In this document: piece by piece, positions 8,813 through 18,621 of the stretch
How the letters are laid out: each line of letters begins with the position of its first letter
Numbering within the stretch: the stretch's first letter is position 1
Virus record (IMG/VR): IMGVR_UViG_3300049435_000111
Coordinates: 1-44,590 of that record
DNA: 44,590 nt
Source of the DNA: a virus
Reading direction: 5' to 3' (one strand)
Notes under the pieces: generated by a model
The model's input: only the letters and a program-made list of their open reading frames with translations
Database searches by the model: none
What the model was told of the DNA's origin: nothing
Made by a program: the position numbers and the translations under genes

Positions 8813-11097
8813 TGCCCACCGTCCCCAATCTCGAGACACCGCAGGTTCAGCAGGAGTCCTTGCCCGGTCGGGCCTTTCCGCGTGTCGATGACAACGTCAA
8901 TTCGGCCGCCTTTGGCGCACCGGTTGCGCAGGGGCTGGAGCACGTCTCGGATGCGATCTCCCAGGAAGACTACAAAGAGAAGGTCCAGAACGACAACCTG
9001 CGGGTGATCGATGCCAACACCCAGTTGGAAGCCGGGCGCAATGCCTTGCTCTACGGCCAGCCGGATAAGGATGGCGTCCGGCAGGGCGGAGCGTTTGCAC
9101 TCCACGGGTTGGATGCCATCAACCTACCGGCCAAGATGCTGCCCGGCTATCAGAAGATCGCTGATGGGATCAGCCAGAGCCTCACTCCGGATCAGCAGCA
9201 GCTCTTTCACGGTCACGTGGCCGCGGGTCAGAACGAACTCAACCTGCAGCTGAATCGGTACGAAGCGGCCGAGAGTGATCGGCTCGCCACCCAGGTCTAT
9301 ACGAATGCGGCATCCCAGGCGGTCGAGAGCGCCTCTGTGGGCTGGCGTGATCCGGTGGTGGTGGGCAAGTCCCGTGCGGATATCAAAGCACTCGTGCAGC
9401 TGCAGGGTGATCGGGAAGGATGGCCGCAGGAAGAACGCGCTGCTCAGACGCAAAAGCTTCTGGCTGAGATGCATTTCAGCGTGGTGGACCGGATGTTGGC
9501 GGACGGCAACCCGCAAGTTGCTCTGGCGTACTTCGTGGGCAGCAAAGCCGAACCGGGTATCCGCGACTCACGCGAGTTGACCGGTCAACAGTCCCATCAA
9601 TTAGGCGCGGCGATCGATGCGGCGATTCGTCAGCAGGGCGTGGAGATTCAGTCGCAGGTGGCGCAGAAGGTGCGTGATGTGCGCAGTGCAGCGATCAACG
9701 GACAGTTGATTCCGCCGTCGTCGATGCCTTCGGATGCTGAGTTGAAACTGGCTTATCCGAACGATTGGCAGCGTGAAAAAGACGGTATCCAACGTGATGT
9801 GCAGATGGGCTCGGACCTGAAGTCCTTTGCCTCACTGACACCAGCCCAGATCGCCGATCACGTCCTGAGCTACAAGCCCACGACGGTCAGCGGTGCTGCA
9901 GAAGAATACGACCGCATGAACGCGGCGTCCGCGGCGGCGCAGCGTACCTTGGCCGAGCGAGCCAAGGACCCACGGCAGTACGCCATCGACAACGGGTTGG
10001 GTTCGAATCCGCTGGACTTCCGGGACGCGCAAGCGACTGCGGCAGAACTGCGCACCCGTCTGACGTCCACCACCACACTGTCCAGGCAGATGGGCGGCTA
10101 TGTTCCGGCACTGACGCGGCAGGAAGCCACTCAACTGGCCTCGACACTCGAAGGCCAAACACCGACGGACCGGTTGCGCACGCTGGGTTCTTTGAGCACG
10201 GCGCTGAACGACGACCGCGGATTCCAGGAAATCATGCGGCAGGTCATGCCCGCCTCTCCGGTCACGGCCATCGTGGGCGCGCAGGTCAGTCAGACCCATC
10301 CCACCAACGCACCGGTCTGGTTCGATCAACACTTCGCGCAACCGCCGGCCAATCAAGCCCACATCCTGGCCGGTGAGCAACTGCTGAATCCGCAGGGCTC
10401 CGAGAAGGAGGGCGGCAAGAAAGCGTTTCCCATGCCAGCCGAAGGCGGGGTTTCGGGGTTGCGCGAGCAGTTCGCGAGTAAGACCGGTGATCTGTTTCGT
10501 ACCCGCCCGGAGTTGGGCGAGGCGTACTACACCGCGTTCAAGAGCGCCTATGCCTCGTTGCTCGCAGATTCAGGCGACCTGTCCGGCGGCGGCAGTAACA
10601 AGCTGCGCGATCAGGCACTCGCCATGAGCGTGGGGAACCTGACCACCTTCCATCACGGTTCCGTGAGTGTGCCGCAGGGCATGGATCCCTCCCGATTTGA
10701 AGGGCTGATGGACAACGCGGTCAATGCACGTGCAATCAACCTGGGTGCACCGGCGGACTGGAAGGACAAGATCGGCGGCTACCAGGTGCGTGAGATCGGC
10801 GGGTTGGGTTCGGGCAAGTACGAGCTCACTAACGGTAACGTGCCTCTGGTGCGCCCGGATGGCAAAGGGCCGTTCGTGGTGGACCTGCGCAACGACTACC
10901 TGCCCGGGGTTGCACACGGATCGCCTGAAGATCAGACCCGCGCCGCACCGGATCCGCTGACTCCGACGGGTGTCGACACGCAGGGGAATGTTCCGAAAGC
11001 AGGCACTGAGCCGCACGCGCTCAAGCCGGTATCGATTCCCACTGGCGGCAAGGGCAAAGGCGCCCGCGAGCACCCGAGTCAGGGGCCTGCGCTATGA
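8812..11097 (+). CDS. Internal virion/ejection protein (T7 gp15-like position)
   Basis: A 761-residue mostly helical protein. N-terminal PTVPNLETPQVQQESLPG..FPRV is the common opening of these proteins; long Gln/Ala helices follow (VTQ-like DAISQEDYKEKVQNDNLRVID, GRNALLYGQPDKDGVRQGG). There is a KTGDLFRTRPELGEAYYTAF segment near residue 560 and a Gly/Lys-rich tail. It lies second among the ejection proteins, where T7 gp15 spans the periplasm. Start overlaps the previous stop (TAATG). No enzymatic motif was seen. Confidence 0.7.
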   Translation: MPTVPNLETPQVQQESLPGRAFPRVDDNVNSAAFGAPVAQGLEHVSDAISQEDYKEKVQNDNLRVIDANTQLEAGRNALLYGQPDKDGVRQGGAFALHGLDAINLPAKMLPGYQKIADGISQSLTPDQQQLFHGHVAAGQNELNLQLNRYEAAESDRLATQVYTNAASQAVESASVGWRDPVVVGKSRADIKALVQLQGDREGWPQEERAAQTQKLLAEMHFSVVDRMLADGNPQVALAYFVGSKAEPGIRDSRELTGQQSHQLGAAIDAAIRQQGVEIQSQVAQKVRDVRSAAINGQLIPPSSMPSDAELKLAYPNDWQREKDGIQRDVQMGSDLKSFASLTPAQIADHVLSYKPTTVSGAAEEYDRMNAASAAAQRTLAERAKDPRQYAIDNGLGSNPLDFRDAQATAAELRTRLTSTTTLSRQMGGYVPALTRQEATQLASTLEGQTPTDRLRTLGSLSTALNDDRGFQEIMRQVMPASPVTAIVGAQVSQTHPTNAPVWFDQHFAQPPANQAHILAGEQLLNPQGSEKEGGKKAFPMPAEGGVSGLREQFASKTGDLFRTRPELGEAYYTAFKSAYASLLADSGDLSGGGSNKLRDQALAMSVGNLTTFHHGSVSVPQGMDPSRFEGLMDNAVNARAINLGAPADWKDKIGGYQVREIGGLGSGKYELTNGNVPLVRPDGKGPFVVDLRNDYLPGVAHGSPEDQTRAAPDPLTPTGVDTQGNVPKAGTEPHALKPVSIPTGGKGKGAREHPSQGPAL

Positions 11098-13007
11098 ACG
11101 CCGTCGTCAGTCCTTTCCCACAGGAAGAGCGCGCGCAGACCGACCGTGCGGAAGGAATGTGGGACCCGTGGAAAGGGCCAACGCCCGGCTCTTTCGGCGG
11201 CGATGTCATTCGCTCGCCCTACACGCTTCTGGAGGGGTTGGGCTCCGGTGCTGCCAAGGGGCAGGCGGTCCTCGGCGGATTGCTGCACACGCAAATGTCC
11301 CCGGACACCGCGCAGATGGCATCCGAAGGCTTGAGCCCGGATGCGATTGCCCGTGCCAAGAGCCAGGCCGATGAGATGCAACAACACGGCGCGGATGCCT
11401 TTATGGCAGACGCCCGTGAGCGCGTCAAAGCCCTGACTCCGGATGCAGCGACCACGGGCACGGCCACTCAGGTGCTGCACAGCGTGGCCTCGGGAGCCGA
11501 GCAACTGATCCTGGGCTCACTGTCAGGCGTTCCCGGGGGCGGTGCGCTCGCGGTGGGTTCTGGCGAGGGTGTGAGTCGCTACCAAGATCTCAAAGAGCAG
11601 GGCGTCGATAGCGGTACGGCGAGAGCATCGGCCGCCGTCACGGCCATCACCGCTGGCGCGGGCGCGCTCGTTCCGGCCGCCTATGGATCCAGCCTCGCCA
11701 CACGATTGCTGACCGGCGCAGGCAGTAACACTGCATTCGGCATGGTCAACCGCGGCGCAGATCATCTGATTCTACAGGCCGGGGGCTATCAAGAGATGGC
11801 CGACCAACAGAAGGTGTGGGACGGAACTCAGATGCTGGTGGATGCCGCACTGGGCGCCACCTTCGGTGCTGTTCATCACGCTTCCACCCCGGCGGAAGCC
11901 AAGGTGGTCGAGGCCCTCAAGCAGAACCGCGATGCCGCCCTGACAGCCAATCTGGCGCTCAAGGACCGGGCCGCGGCGCCGGGTATACCTATCAACCCCG
12001 AATCCGCCAGTGTCCATGCAGCCGCCTTGGAGAAGGCCACACAAGATGTGCTGCAGGGTAAGCCCATCGACGTGGCTGACAGTGGCATCGACCAGGCGGC
12101 GTTCCTGGAGCGACCTGCGCCGGATGACCGGCCGCCCATGGAGGTGATGGCGGCGGCGTTGAAGGAGTCGGGCTTCCTGGACGAGGAGGCGAACCTGCGC
12201 GATCTCGAGGCGCAGTTTGAACGGCGCATGGGCGGCGAGACCGAACGCCGATCAGACAGCGGCCGTCGACAGACTGTCAACGATATGTCACCTGAGCAGC
12301 TGCGTCAGGAACTGCTCACCCACGAGCTCACGGGCATTCCCAACCGGCGCGCCTATGCGGAGAGCGACAAGCTGCCCGCGCAGGTCTCCGTGGATGTCGA
12401 TTCGCTCAAATGGGTGAACGACAACTTAGGCCACGAAGCCGGCGATCAGATGCTGAAGACGGTGGCCGCCTCGCTCGCCAAGCACACTCCTGAGGCCTAT
12501 CACGTCTCCGGCGATGAGTTCATTGCCCAGGCGCGCACCCCGGAAGAAGCGCACGCGACGATGGCGCAGGTGACCCAGCACCTGAAAGACCACGTGATGG
12601 AAGTCACGATGCCCGATGGATCGGTGCGAAAGATCCAGGGACTGGGTGTATCCTACGGCGTAGGTAAAGATCTGCATGAAGCCGACACCGCACTCCAAGT
12701 CCACAAAGCCACCCGAGAAGCAGCCGGCCACCGCGCCGCCCGTGGCGAAGTCCCCCCTGGAGCAGTTGAAGGAAGCGGTGAGCCAGGGCGGCAAGCTGAC
12801 GCGAATCGTCCCGCCGGAGGATCAGGACCCGCAGGTGTAGGAGACCCGGTCACTCAGGCCTTAGCCGAGCGACCCAACCTCAAGATTCCCACCGAGGACG
12901 GCCAGACCGTCAAAGCTTCGGACGCGCTCGAAGCCGCCCAATCCAAAGACGATTGGACCACCGCTGTTAAAGCGGCCGTCAATTGTTTCAGCCGGCGGGG
13001 TGGCTAA
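11094..13007 (+). CDS. Ejection protein with a GGDEF-like (diguanylate-cyclase) domain
   Basis: A 637-residue protein. Residues 1-390 are Ala/Gly-rich with several hydrophobic glycine-rich stretches (about 37-60, 120-160, 175-215), as in membrane-inserting ejection proteins, then an ASVHAAALEKATQDVLQGKP segment typical of such proteins. Residues about 405-560 form a GGDEF domain: ELTGIPNRR (411-419), SVDVDSLKWVNDNLGHEAGD (432-451), SGDEF (472-476) and ADTALQVHKATREAAG. The metal-binding aspartates and NDxxGHxxGD motif are intact. The first Gly of the signature is Ser, a change also found in active cyclases. The inhibitory RxxD site is absent (KHTP there). It lies between two ejection-protein genes, coupled by 4-base overlaps, so it is probably packaged and delivered to the host; whether it makes a nucleotide is unknown. 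Confidence 0.8.
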   Translation: MNAVVSPFPQEERAQTDRAEGMWDPWKGPTPGSFGGDVIRSPYTLLEGLGSGAAKGQAVLGGLLHTQMSPDTAQMASEGLSPDAIARAKSQADEMQQHGADAFMADARERVKALTPDAATTGTATQVLHSVASGAEQLILGSLSGVPGGGALAVGSGEGVSRYQDLKEQGVDSGTARASAAVTAITAGAGALVPAAYGSSLATRLLTGAGSNTAFGMVNRGADHLILQAGGYQEMADQQKVWDGTQMLVDAALGATFGAVHHASTPAEAKVVEALKQNRDAALTANLALKDRAAAPGIPINPESASVHAAALEKATQDVLQGKPIDVADSGIDQAAFLERPAPDDRPPMEVMAAALKESGFLDEEANLRDLEAQFERRMGGETERRSDSGRRQTVNDMSPEQLRQELLTHELTGIPNRRAYAESDKLPAQVSVDVDSLKWVNDNLGHEAGDQMLKTVAASLAKHTPEAYHVSGDEFIAQARTPEEAHATMAQVTQHLKDHVMEVTMPDGSVRKIQGLGVSYGVGKDLHEADTALQVHKATREAAGHRAARGEVPPGAVEGSGEPGRQADANRPAGGSGPAGVGDPVTQALAERPNLKIPTEDGQTVKASDALEAAQSKDDWTTAVKAAVNCFSRRGG

Positions 13008-15601
13008 TGCGTGACGAATGCCAAGCCGCGGTTGAAGAAGCACTCGGTCGCTCGCTTCGCGCGGGTGAAACCAAAAAGATCGAAGACAGCGTCAACCTGC
13101 AGATGCGGCTGCTGGCCCGGGATGATCCGGAAGCCTGGCAGAAACTCTCGCCCTATGACCGCCTCCAACAGGCGGCCCAAGCCTCTGCCCAGGCGATGAC
13201 CGCAGAAGTGAAGTTGAAGCAGGAGCGCGTGCGCCTGCAGATCGAAGCGCACGATCGTATCGAGAACGCACTCAACGCCGCATTCGACAAGCTGCCTGAG
13301 AAAGCCAAACCCGGCTCCATGCTGCGCGTGGTCTCGCAGATGTTGGCCTTCGACACGAAAGCCAAGGGCATGACTTCGGTGGAGACGTGGGCCACCGCAG
13401 TCCGACAGGATGCATTCAGTCAACTGATTCCGTTGTGGAACTCGGTGAAGGGTGTTGCGGGCCTGTTCGAGAATGCCAAGGGCACCGCCGATCTGGTGCG
13501 CGAGCTGCACGGCGAAGACAGTGGCAATGCAGCCGCCAAGGCCGGCGCGGATGCGTGGCGCAAAGTCACCGAAGGATTGCGTGAACGTGCGAATGCGGCC
13601 GGGATGGCGATCGGTAAGCTGGATGACTGGCACTATCCCCAGAGTCACAGTCAGGGGCGTATTGCCAGGGCAGGGTTGGAGCAGTGGACTGAAGACACGC
13701 TGCCCAAGCTCGATCGGTCCAAGTACATCAACCCGGATGGCAGCCGGATGTCCGATGAGGGTGTGGGAGACTTCCTGCGCTATGCCTATGATTCGATCAT
13801 CACCGATGGACAGAACAAGGTTGAGTTGGGTAAAGGAAACCCCGGTGCAGGATTAACAGCAAACCGCCAGAGCGCGCATCGGCAGATCTTCTTCAAGGAT
13901 GCGGATTCGTATCTGGCCTATCAGGGTGATTACGGCGAGAAGAGCCTGTGGTCTACGCTGACCGGTCACGTCGGCACGATCTCACGCGATATCGCGTTGA
14001 ACGAAGTGCTGGGACCCAACGCGGAGCAGACGTTCAAGTACTTCAACGACCGTACGCTACTCGATGAGATGCGGCAGGAGCCCACCGCCAAAAGCAAGAT
14101 CCAGACTGCGGCGAAGTTCAACGAAGCGCTCTATGACAGCGTGGCCGGTAAAACCGGTGTTGTAAACCAGAAGATCGCCGACTTCGGTCAGTCGTTCCGC
14201 AATTGGGAAGTGGCCACCAAGTTGGGCAAGGTCGTGCTCACTGCGCTGGGCGATGAGGCGGGCATGTCGGCCACTGCCTTCGCCAACAAGATCCCCTGGT
14301 CGGAAGTGTTTATCCGTGAGTTCAAGTATCTGAACCCTGCGAACGGTGAAGATAGATCGATTGCCGCGCATGCCAGCCTGGGTCTCAACGGCATCATTGG
14401 CGGATTGAATCGCTTCGGCTCCGAGGATTTGAACCTCAGTAACGGAGTGGGAGCCCTGGCCAAGATTCGGGAATTCACCGCCAAACTCGCTACCGGGGTG
14501 CTGCATGCTTCGGGAGCTGAGGCGATGTGGGACGGCCGCCGTCGTGGCTTGGGTTCCGTATTGATGTCCTATCTGGGCAAGACCGTCAGTGAGGTCGAGC
14601 ACTTCGCGGATATCAATCAGGCAGATCATGGAATTCTCGCCAACAAAGGTGTGACTGAAAACGACTGGCAGGTCTGGAAGGCGGCGCAAGCTGAAGACTG
14701 GGGCATGAAACACGGTGTGCTGACGCCCAAGGCCGTGCAATCGATTCCCGATGAAGCCATTGCGCATCTCGGAGACCCGGATGCGTTGCGTCGCCATGCC
14801 TCCACGATGTTGCTGGGACACGTGCTCGAAGAGATCGGGATGGGCGTCATGGATACGGGCGTGCGTGAGCGAACCGCCATGCGCTTTGGTACGCAGGCCG
14901 GGACGAAGGCCGGGGAGTTGATCCGCTCCATGTTGCTATTCAAGGGCTTCTCCGCCTCGATGATGATGAAACACTGGGCGCGTGCGTCTGACATGCCCAC
15001 CGCGTCCGCCAAGGGGATGTATGCCGCGCGCCTGCTCGTGACGGGAACCATCATGGGCGCTGTGGCAACCCAACTGCGCAACCTCGCCGCCGGCAAGAAT
15101 CCACAGAATGTGGCAGAACCTCAGTTCTGGGGAGAGGCCACGCTGCGCGGGGGAGGGCTGGGATTCTACGGCGACTTCCTGTATTCGGAAGCGACCAGTC
15201 ACGATACAACATTGATTCCCGCGCTCATGGGTCCGCTGGCGACCGAGTCGGAATCGGCCTGGAATCTCACCGGCGGGGCTGCTTTCAAAGCCGCTCGAGG
15301 GGAGCGCACGGACGAGGGCGCGAAGCTCCTGCGCTATGCCAAGGGCAATATTCCCTTCTTGAATATGTGGTACACGCAGGCCGCAACCGATCACCTCATC
15401 TGGAATGAGATGCAAGAGGCGGTCTCCCCGGGATATTTGGATCGCATGCAGGTCAAGGCCGAAACCACCCGCGGGACCAGTTGGTATTGGGACCCGCACG
15501 ACAGCGCGCCGCAATCAAAACCTGACTTCGCGAAACTCTGGCAACCGGAGCGGGGTGGTGAGCAATTGAGCAAGATAGCCGATACAATCGGAGTGGAGTG
15601 A
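13007..15601 (+). CDS. Large internal virion/ejection protein (T7 gp16-like position)
   Basis: An 864-residue protein using the ATG at 13007 that overlaps the upstream TAA; an in-frame ATG at 12983 also exists. It begins MRDECQAAVEEALGR and is helical, with C-terminal LLFKGFSASMMMKHWARA and AARLLVTGTIMGAVATQLRNLAAGK, the hydrophobic patch conserved in the largest ejection proteins of BPP-1-type podoviruses. No lytic transglycosylase motif was seen, unlike T7 gp16. Expected role: the inner-membrane end of the ejection conduit. Confidence 0.75.
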   Translation: MRDECQAAVEEALGRSLRAGETKKIEDSVNLQMRLLARDDPEAWQKLSPYDRLQQAAQASAQAMTAEVKLKQERVRLQIEAHDRIENALNAAFDKLPEKAKPGSMLRVVSQMLAFDTKAKGMTSVETWATAVRQDAFSQLIPLWNSVKGVAGLFENAKGTADLVRELHGEDSGNAAAKAGADAWRKVTEGLRERANAAGMAIGKLDDWHYPQSHSQGRIARAGLEQWTEDTLPKLDRSKYINPDGSRMSDEGVGDFLRYAYDSIITDGQNKVELGKGNPGAGLTANRQSAHRQIFFKDADSYLAYQGDYGEKSLWSTLTGHVGTISRDIALNEVLGPNAEQTFKYFNDRTLLDEMRQEPTAKSKIQTAAKFNEALYDSVAGKTGVVNQKIADFGQSFRNWEVATKLGKVVLTALGDEAGMSATAFANKIPWSEVFIREFKYLNPANGEDRSIAAHASLGLNGIIGGLNRFGSEDLNLSNGVGALAKIREFTAKLATGVLHASGAEAMWDGRRRGLGSVLMSYLGKTVSEVEHFADINQADHGILANKGVTENDWQVWKAAQAEDWGMKHGVLTPKAVQSIPDEAIAHLGDPDALRRHASTMLLGHVLEEIGMGVMDTGVRERTAMRFGTQAGTKAGELIRSMLLFKGFSASMMMKHWARASDMPTASAKGMYAARLLVTGTIMGAVATQLRNLAAGKNPQNVAEPQFWGEATLRGGGLGFYGDFLYSEATSHDTTLIPALMGPLATESESAWNLTGGAAFKAARGERTDEGAKLLRYAKGNIPFLNMWYTQAATDHLIWNEMQEAVSPGYLDRMQVKAETTRGTSWYWDPHDSAPQSKPDFAKLWQPERGGEQLSKIADTIGVE

Positions 15602-15605
15602 ACCT

Positions 15606-18140
15606 ATGACGATTGCATCAACACTGAACGCCCAACAGTATCCTTGCAATGGGATTACGATCCAGTTCAGTTATCCCAACAAGATCTTCGCGGCGGCCGA
15701 TCTCGTTGTTACGCTGATTGATACGGTAGGCACGCTGTATCCCTTCGTCAATTTCAACAATGCTGCAACGGGACTCAATTACACCATCCAGAATGTGGAT
15801 GTAGACACCGGCTGTCTGCTCATCATGTCGGCACCGCCTAGCAGTGGGTGGACGCTCGATGTGCGCAGCCTCATTGCGGAAGTTCAAACGACCTCAGTCA
15901 AGAATCAAGGCTCGTTCCTGCCCGAATTGCACGAGGAGGCCTTCGACCGGCTCACCCGTGAGATCCAGGATCTGTTGCGTCTGTCGTATACGTACGGCAT
16001 CCACGGACCGGATATCGAATCGACGCCCTGGCCGGCATTACCCAATGCGCTTGCCCGGCGGGGTCAGGCGCTCATGTTCGATGGGACCACGGGTTTGCCC
16101 ACCTTGGGAACCCCCGTCTCTTCGACGCTCACACAAGGACTGTTCAACACTTTTTTCGCAGGGGTTCCGTCGTATGTGCAGACCGCCGCTGAGATTGCGG
16201 CCAGTGTCGTGCCGTCGAATTTCTTCTACTTCGAGGGTGACCTGCGCCGCTATGGCGGCGTGGGTAATGGATCAACCGATGACTCAATCCCGTGGCAGAA
16301 AGCCATCAGCGTGGGCATCGCACGCATTCCCAAAGGATTCAGCTTCAAGATCGTCACGCCTGCCACGAAGACAGGGCAGGTCACGATCCTGGGAGAGGGC
16401 AAGAGCAGTAAGCTTCTGTGCGATGGGCTGGTGGCAACCATCACGAACGGTACCGGGTCGTTCGTGGACAACGTCTGGCTGGAGAACATCACCGCTCCCT
16501 GGATCATCACCCGCAATCCGGCGAACTGGACTGCGAGTGTTGCGGGCACCTTGCAACAGTCCAATACGGTGCTCGGCTATCAGCCGACGAGTAATGACAC
16601 GGATATCTGGGGCTCGCTGACCGCGCCCCAGCAGAATCAGCAGATCGGGCCTGTTCTGAACTTTACGGGAATCGCGAGCAACATCACCATCTCGCGAATC
16701 TACGGCCGCTTCGTCCAGTGCATCATCAAGGATGCGAGCAACTCGATCATCCAGGATTGCGACATCCGCGGCGGCAAGGGTGTGTGGGGGGCGCTTCAGT
16801 TCGATAACGCGACTAACCAGGTGCAGCGCGGCACGGGCAACAAAGCGTTCAACAACCGGGTTCAATACGGCAGTTTTTCCGGTGTTTACTTCTCCTCGAA
16901 CGATGCGTTCACGTGCGCGAATAATGAATGCTTTCGATGTGGGGAGTCCGGCACCAAGACGCTACAGACGGTGGGAGTCGTCTTCACCGGGAGCGTGGGA
17001 GGGGCCACATCCGGCACGGTCTCGGTCGGCAGTGTGACGAATGGCAGTTGGACGTTTCTGTTCTCCGATGGAGAGACCCGCACGGCCACCGTGACCGGGA
17101 CGGCCGTCACCTGGTCCGGCGCGCTGGTCGCTACGCGGATTCTGACCGCCGCAGCCTATCAAGGCGCGATCAATCCGCAGTGTACTTTGGGCAAGATCAC
17201 CGACAATCACTGCTACCAGAACTACTACGATGGCATCGATGCAGCCTCGACTTTCAGTACCACCGTGGATGCCGCGCGAACCCACCACCAGGTTATCGGC
17301 AACTTTGCCTACAACAACGGCGGCGACGGCATCAACGCCGACGGTAGCTTCAATCACTACACCGGCAATACCCTCTACAATAACCAGCGGTTCGGATTCT
17401 GGGGCGTGTGCTCCAACTCGCTGATTTCCGGCAATACCTGCGTGTCGAACAACGTCGTCAACGATGCCTCCACGGCGGATCTGTTGGGCGGACTTCAGGG
17501 CAATCTGATCACAGATAACTACATTGTGATGAGCGCGACGCTGGGATTCCCCATCTATGCTGCCCAGGTGGCCGGGGATACGCCGCATGTGATTTCGGGC
17601 AATACCACCTTCAACGGTACGAACTTCTACGGTGTTCCCGGATCCATCATCCCGGTCACGCAAGACAACATCGATTCGGGCACAGGGGCGCTCACGACTC
17701 AGAGCTTTGTGCTCATCATCCAAAACAATGGAGGCACGATTCAGCATAAAATCATTGATGACGCCACCGGTTTAGGCTTGGGGAATTACACCTCGCGCAT
17801 CATCAATGCCTCGATCGGCTTCACCAATTCGCCGAGCGTGGATAGCACCCACAACTTCGCGGCTGGGGGTGGGATCGTGGCGGCCGCTACGAGTCAGTTC
17901 CTGTTCGACACCGCGCCACAAGCGCCCGTCAACGATCAGATGGTGGCCGTGCTGGAGAACAACTCCAGCGGCACGGCGCTCAACGTATCGTGCTTGCTAT
18001 CCAACTTGAATGTGAACGGAGTCACCCGCACGCGCTTGGTGTACCAGTTTGGAAATACCTCAACCGATGCCGCATTCGCGCTGACCGGTTTGGCTTTGAA
18101 TGCGTATATCAAGGTCCGTTTTTACGGGAAGATCGCATAG
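15606..18140 (+). CDS. Tail spike/fibre with right-handed beta-helix
   Basis: An 844-residue protein. Residues 1-130 match the podovirus tail-fibre attachment domain (NGITIQFSYPNKIFAAADLVV through VKNQGSFLPELHEEAFDRLTREIQDL). Residues about 205-690 are a right-handed parallel beta-helix: a FEGDLRRYGGVGNGSTDDS entry, then repeated N-rich turns (FAYNNGGDGINADGSFNHYTGNTLYNN), as in capsule-degrading spikes. Residues 470-514 hold a small FSDGETRTATVTG domain also found in the nozzle protein. The last 150 residues are a beta-rich receptor or trimerisation region. Likely role: host receptor binding and perhaps polysaccharide cleavage. Ggagtggag precedes the ATG. Confidence 0.87.
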   Translation: MTIASTLNAQQYPCNGITIQFSYPNKIFAAADLVVTLIDTVGTLYPFVNFNNAATGLNYTIQNVDVDTGCLLIMSAPPSSGWTLDVRSLIAEVQTTSVKNQGSFLPELHEEAFDRLTREIQDLLRLSYTYGIHGPDIESTPWPALPNALARRGQALMFDGTTGLPTLGTPVSSTLTQGLFNTFFAGVPSYVQTAAEIAASVVPSNFFYFEGDLRRYGGVGNGSTDDSIPWQKAISVGIARIPKGFSFKIVTPATKTGQVTILGEGKSSKLLCDGLVATITNGTGSFVDNVWLENITAPWIITRNPANWTASVAGTLQQSNTVLGYQPTSNDTDIWGSLTAPQQNQQIGPVLNFTGIASNITISRIYGRFVQCIIKDASNSIIQDCDIRGGKGVWGALQFDNATNQVQRGTGNKAFNNRVQYGSFSGVYFSSNDAFTCANNECFRCGESGTKTLQTVGVVFTGSVGGATSGTVSVGSVTNGSWTFLFSDGETRTATVTGTAVTWSGALVATRILTAAAYQGAINPQCTLGKITDNHCYQNYYDGIDAASTFSTTVDAARTHHQVIGNFAYNNGGDGINADGSFNHYTGNTLYNNQRFGFWGVCSNSLISGNTCVSNNVVNDASTADLLGGLQGNLITDNYIVMSATLGFPIYAAQVAGDTPHVISGNTTFNGTNFYGVPGSIIPVTQDNIDSGTGALTTQSFVLIIQNNGGTIQHKIIDDATGLGLGNYTSRIINASIGFTNSPSVDSTHNFAAGGGIVAAATSQFLFDTAPQAPVNDQMVAVLENNSSGTALNVSCLLSNLNVNGVTRTRLVYQFGNTSTDAAFALTGLALNAYIKVRFYGKIA

Positions 18141-18153
18141 TGACCTCCATAAC

Positions 18154-18621
18154 ATGACAGACGCGGTTGAAGAAGTGGATTTCCCGCATACGGGGGATCC
18201 GCTGGATGAGAAGATCCTGACCTTGGGCAAGTGGACTTTCAATCTAGGGGGTGTGGTACACGACTTTCGGGATGTGCTGAAGCGGTTTCAGGAAGCCATG
18301 AAACACTGGAATGATGAGCGGGGACCTGAGGACTACGATCGCGCGGACGTCGATCTACGCAATCTGATCAGCAGAGCCGTGCGGGAGGGTGCGCGCGCAG
18401 GCGTTGAGATCTCAGGCGGCTATCATGAAAGCAACAACGGGGGAAACCAGTGGGCGAAGTGGATGATTCCGGGACTGGTGACACTGGCTGTGATGGGGAT
18501 CGGCGGCGGGATAGTGATGTTCGGGAAACTCTCATCCCTGGAGACAAAGGTGGAGGGCGTGCAGAACCAGGTGAACGACATCAAGAAGATAGTGGAGCCG
18601 CGGTATCGGGGCACGCCGTGA
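18154..18621 (+). CDS. Membrane protein with coiled coil, lysis-region
   Basis: A 155-residue protein from the ATG at 18154; the frame is open further back only inside the spike gene. Residues about 20-95 are soluble and charged; one membrane segment (WMIPGLVTLAVMGIGGGIVMFG) lies near residue 115 and a short coiled coil (KLSSLETKVEGVQNQVNDIKK) follows. It is the first of a run of single-pass membrane proteins between spike and lysozyme. Holin-helper, spanin-like or exclusion roles are all possible; none can be assigned. Confidence 0.65.
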   Translation: MTDAVEEVDFPHTGDPLDEKILTLGKWTFNLGGVVHDFRDVLKRFQEAMKHWNDERGPEDYDRADVDLRNLISRAVREGARAGVEISGGYHESNNGGNQWAKWMIPGLVTLAVMGIGGGIVMFGKLSSLETKVEGVQNQVNDIKKIVEPRYRGTP

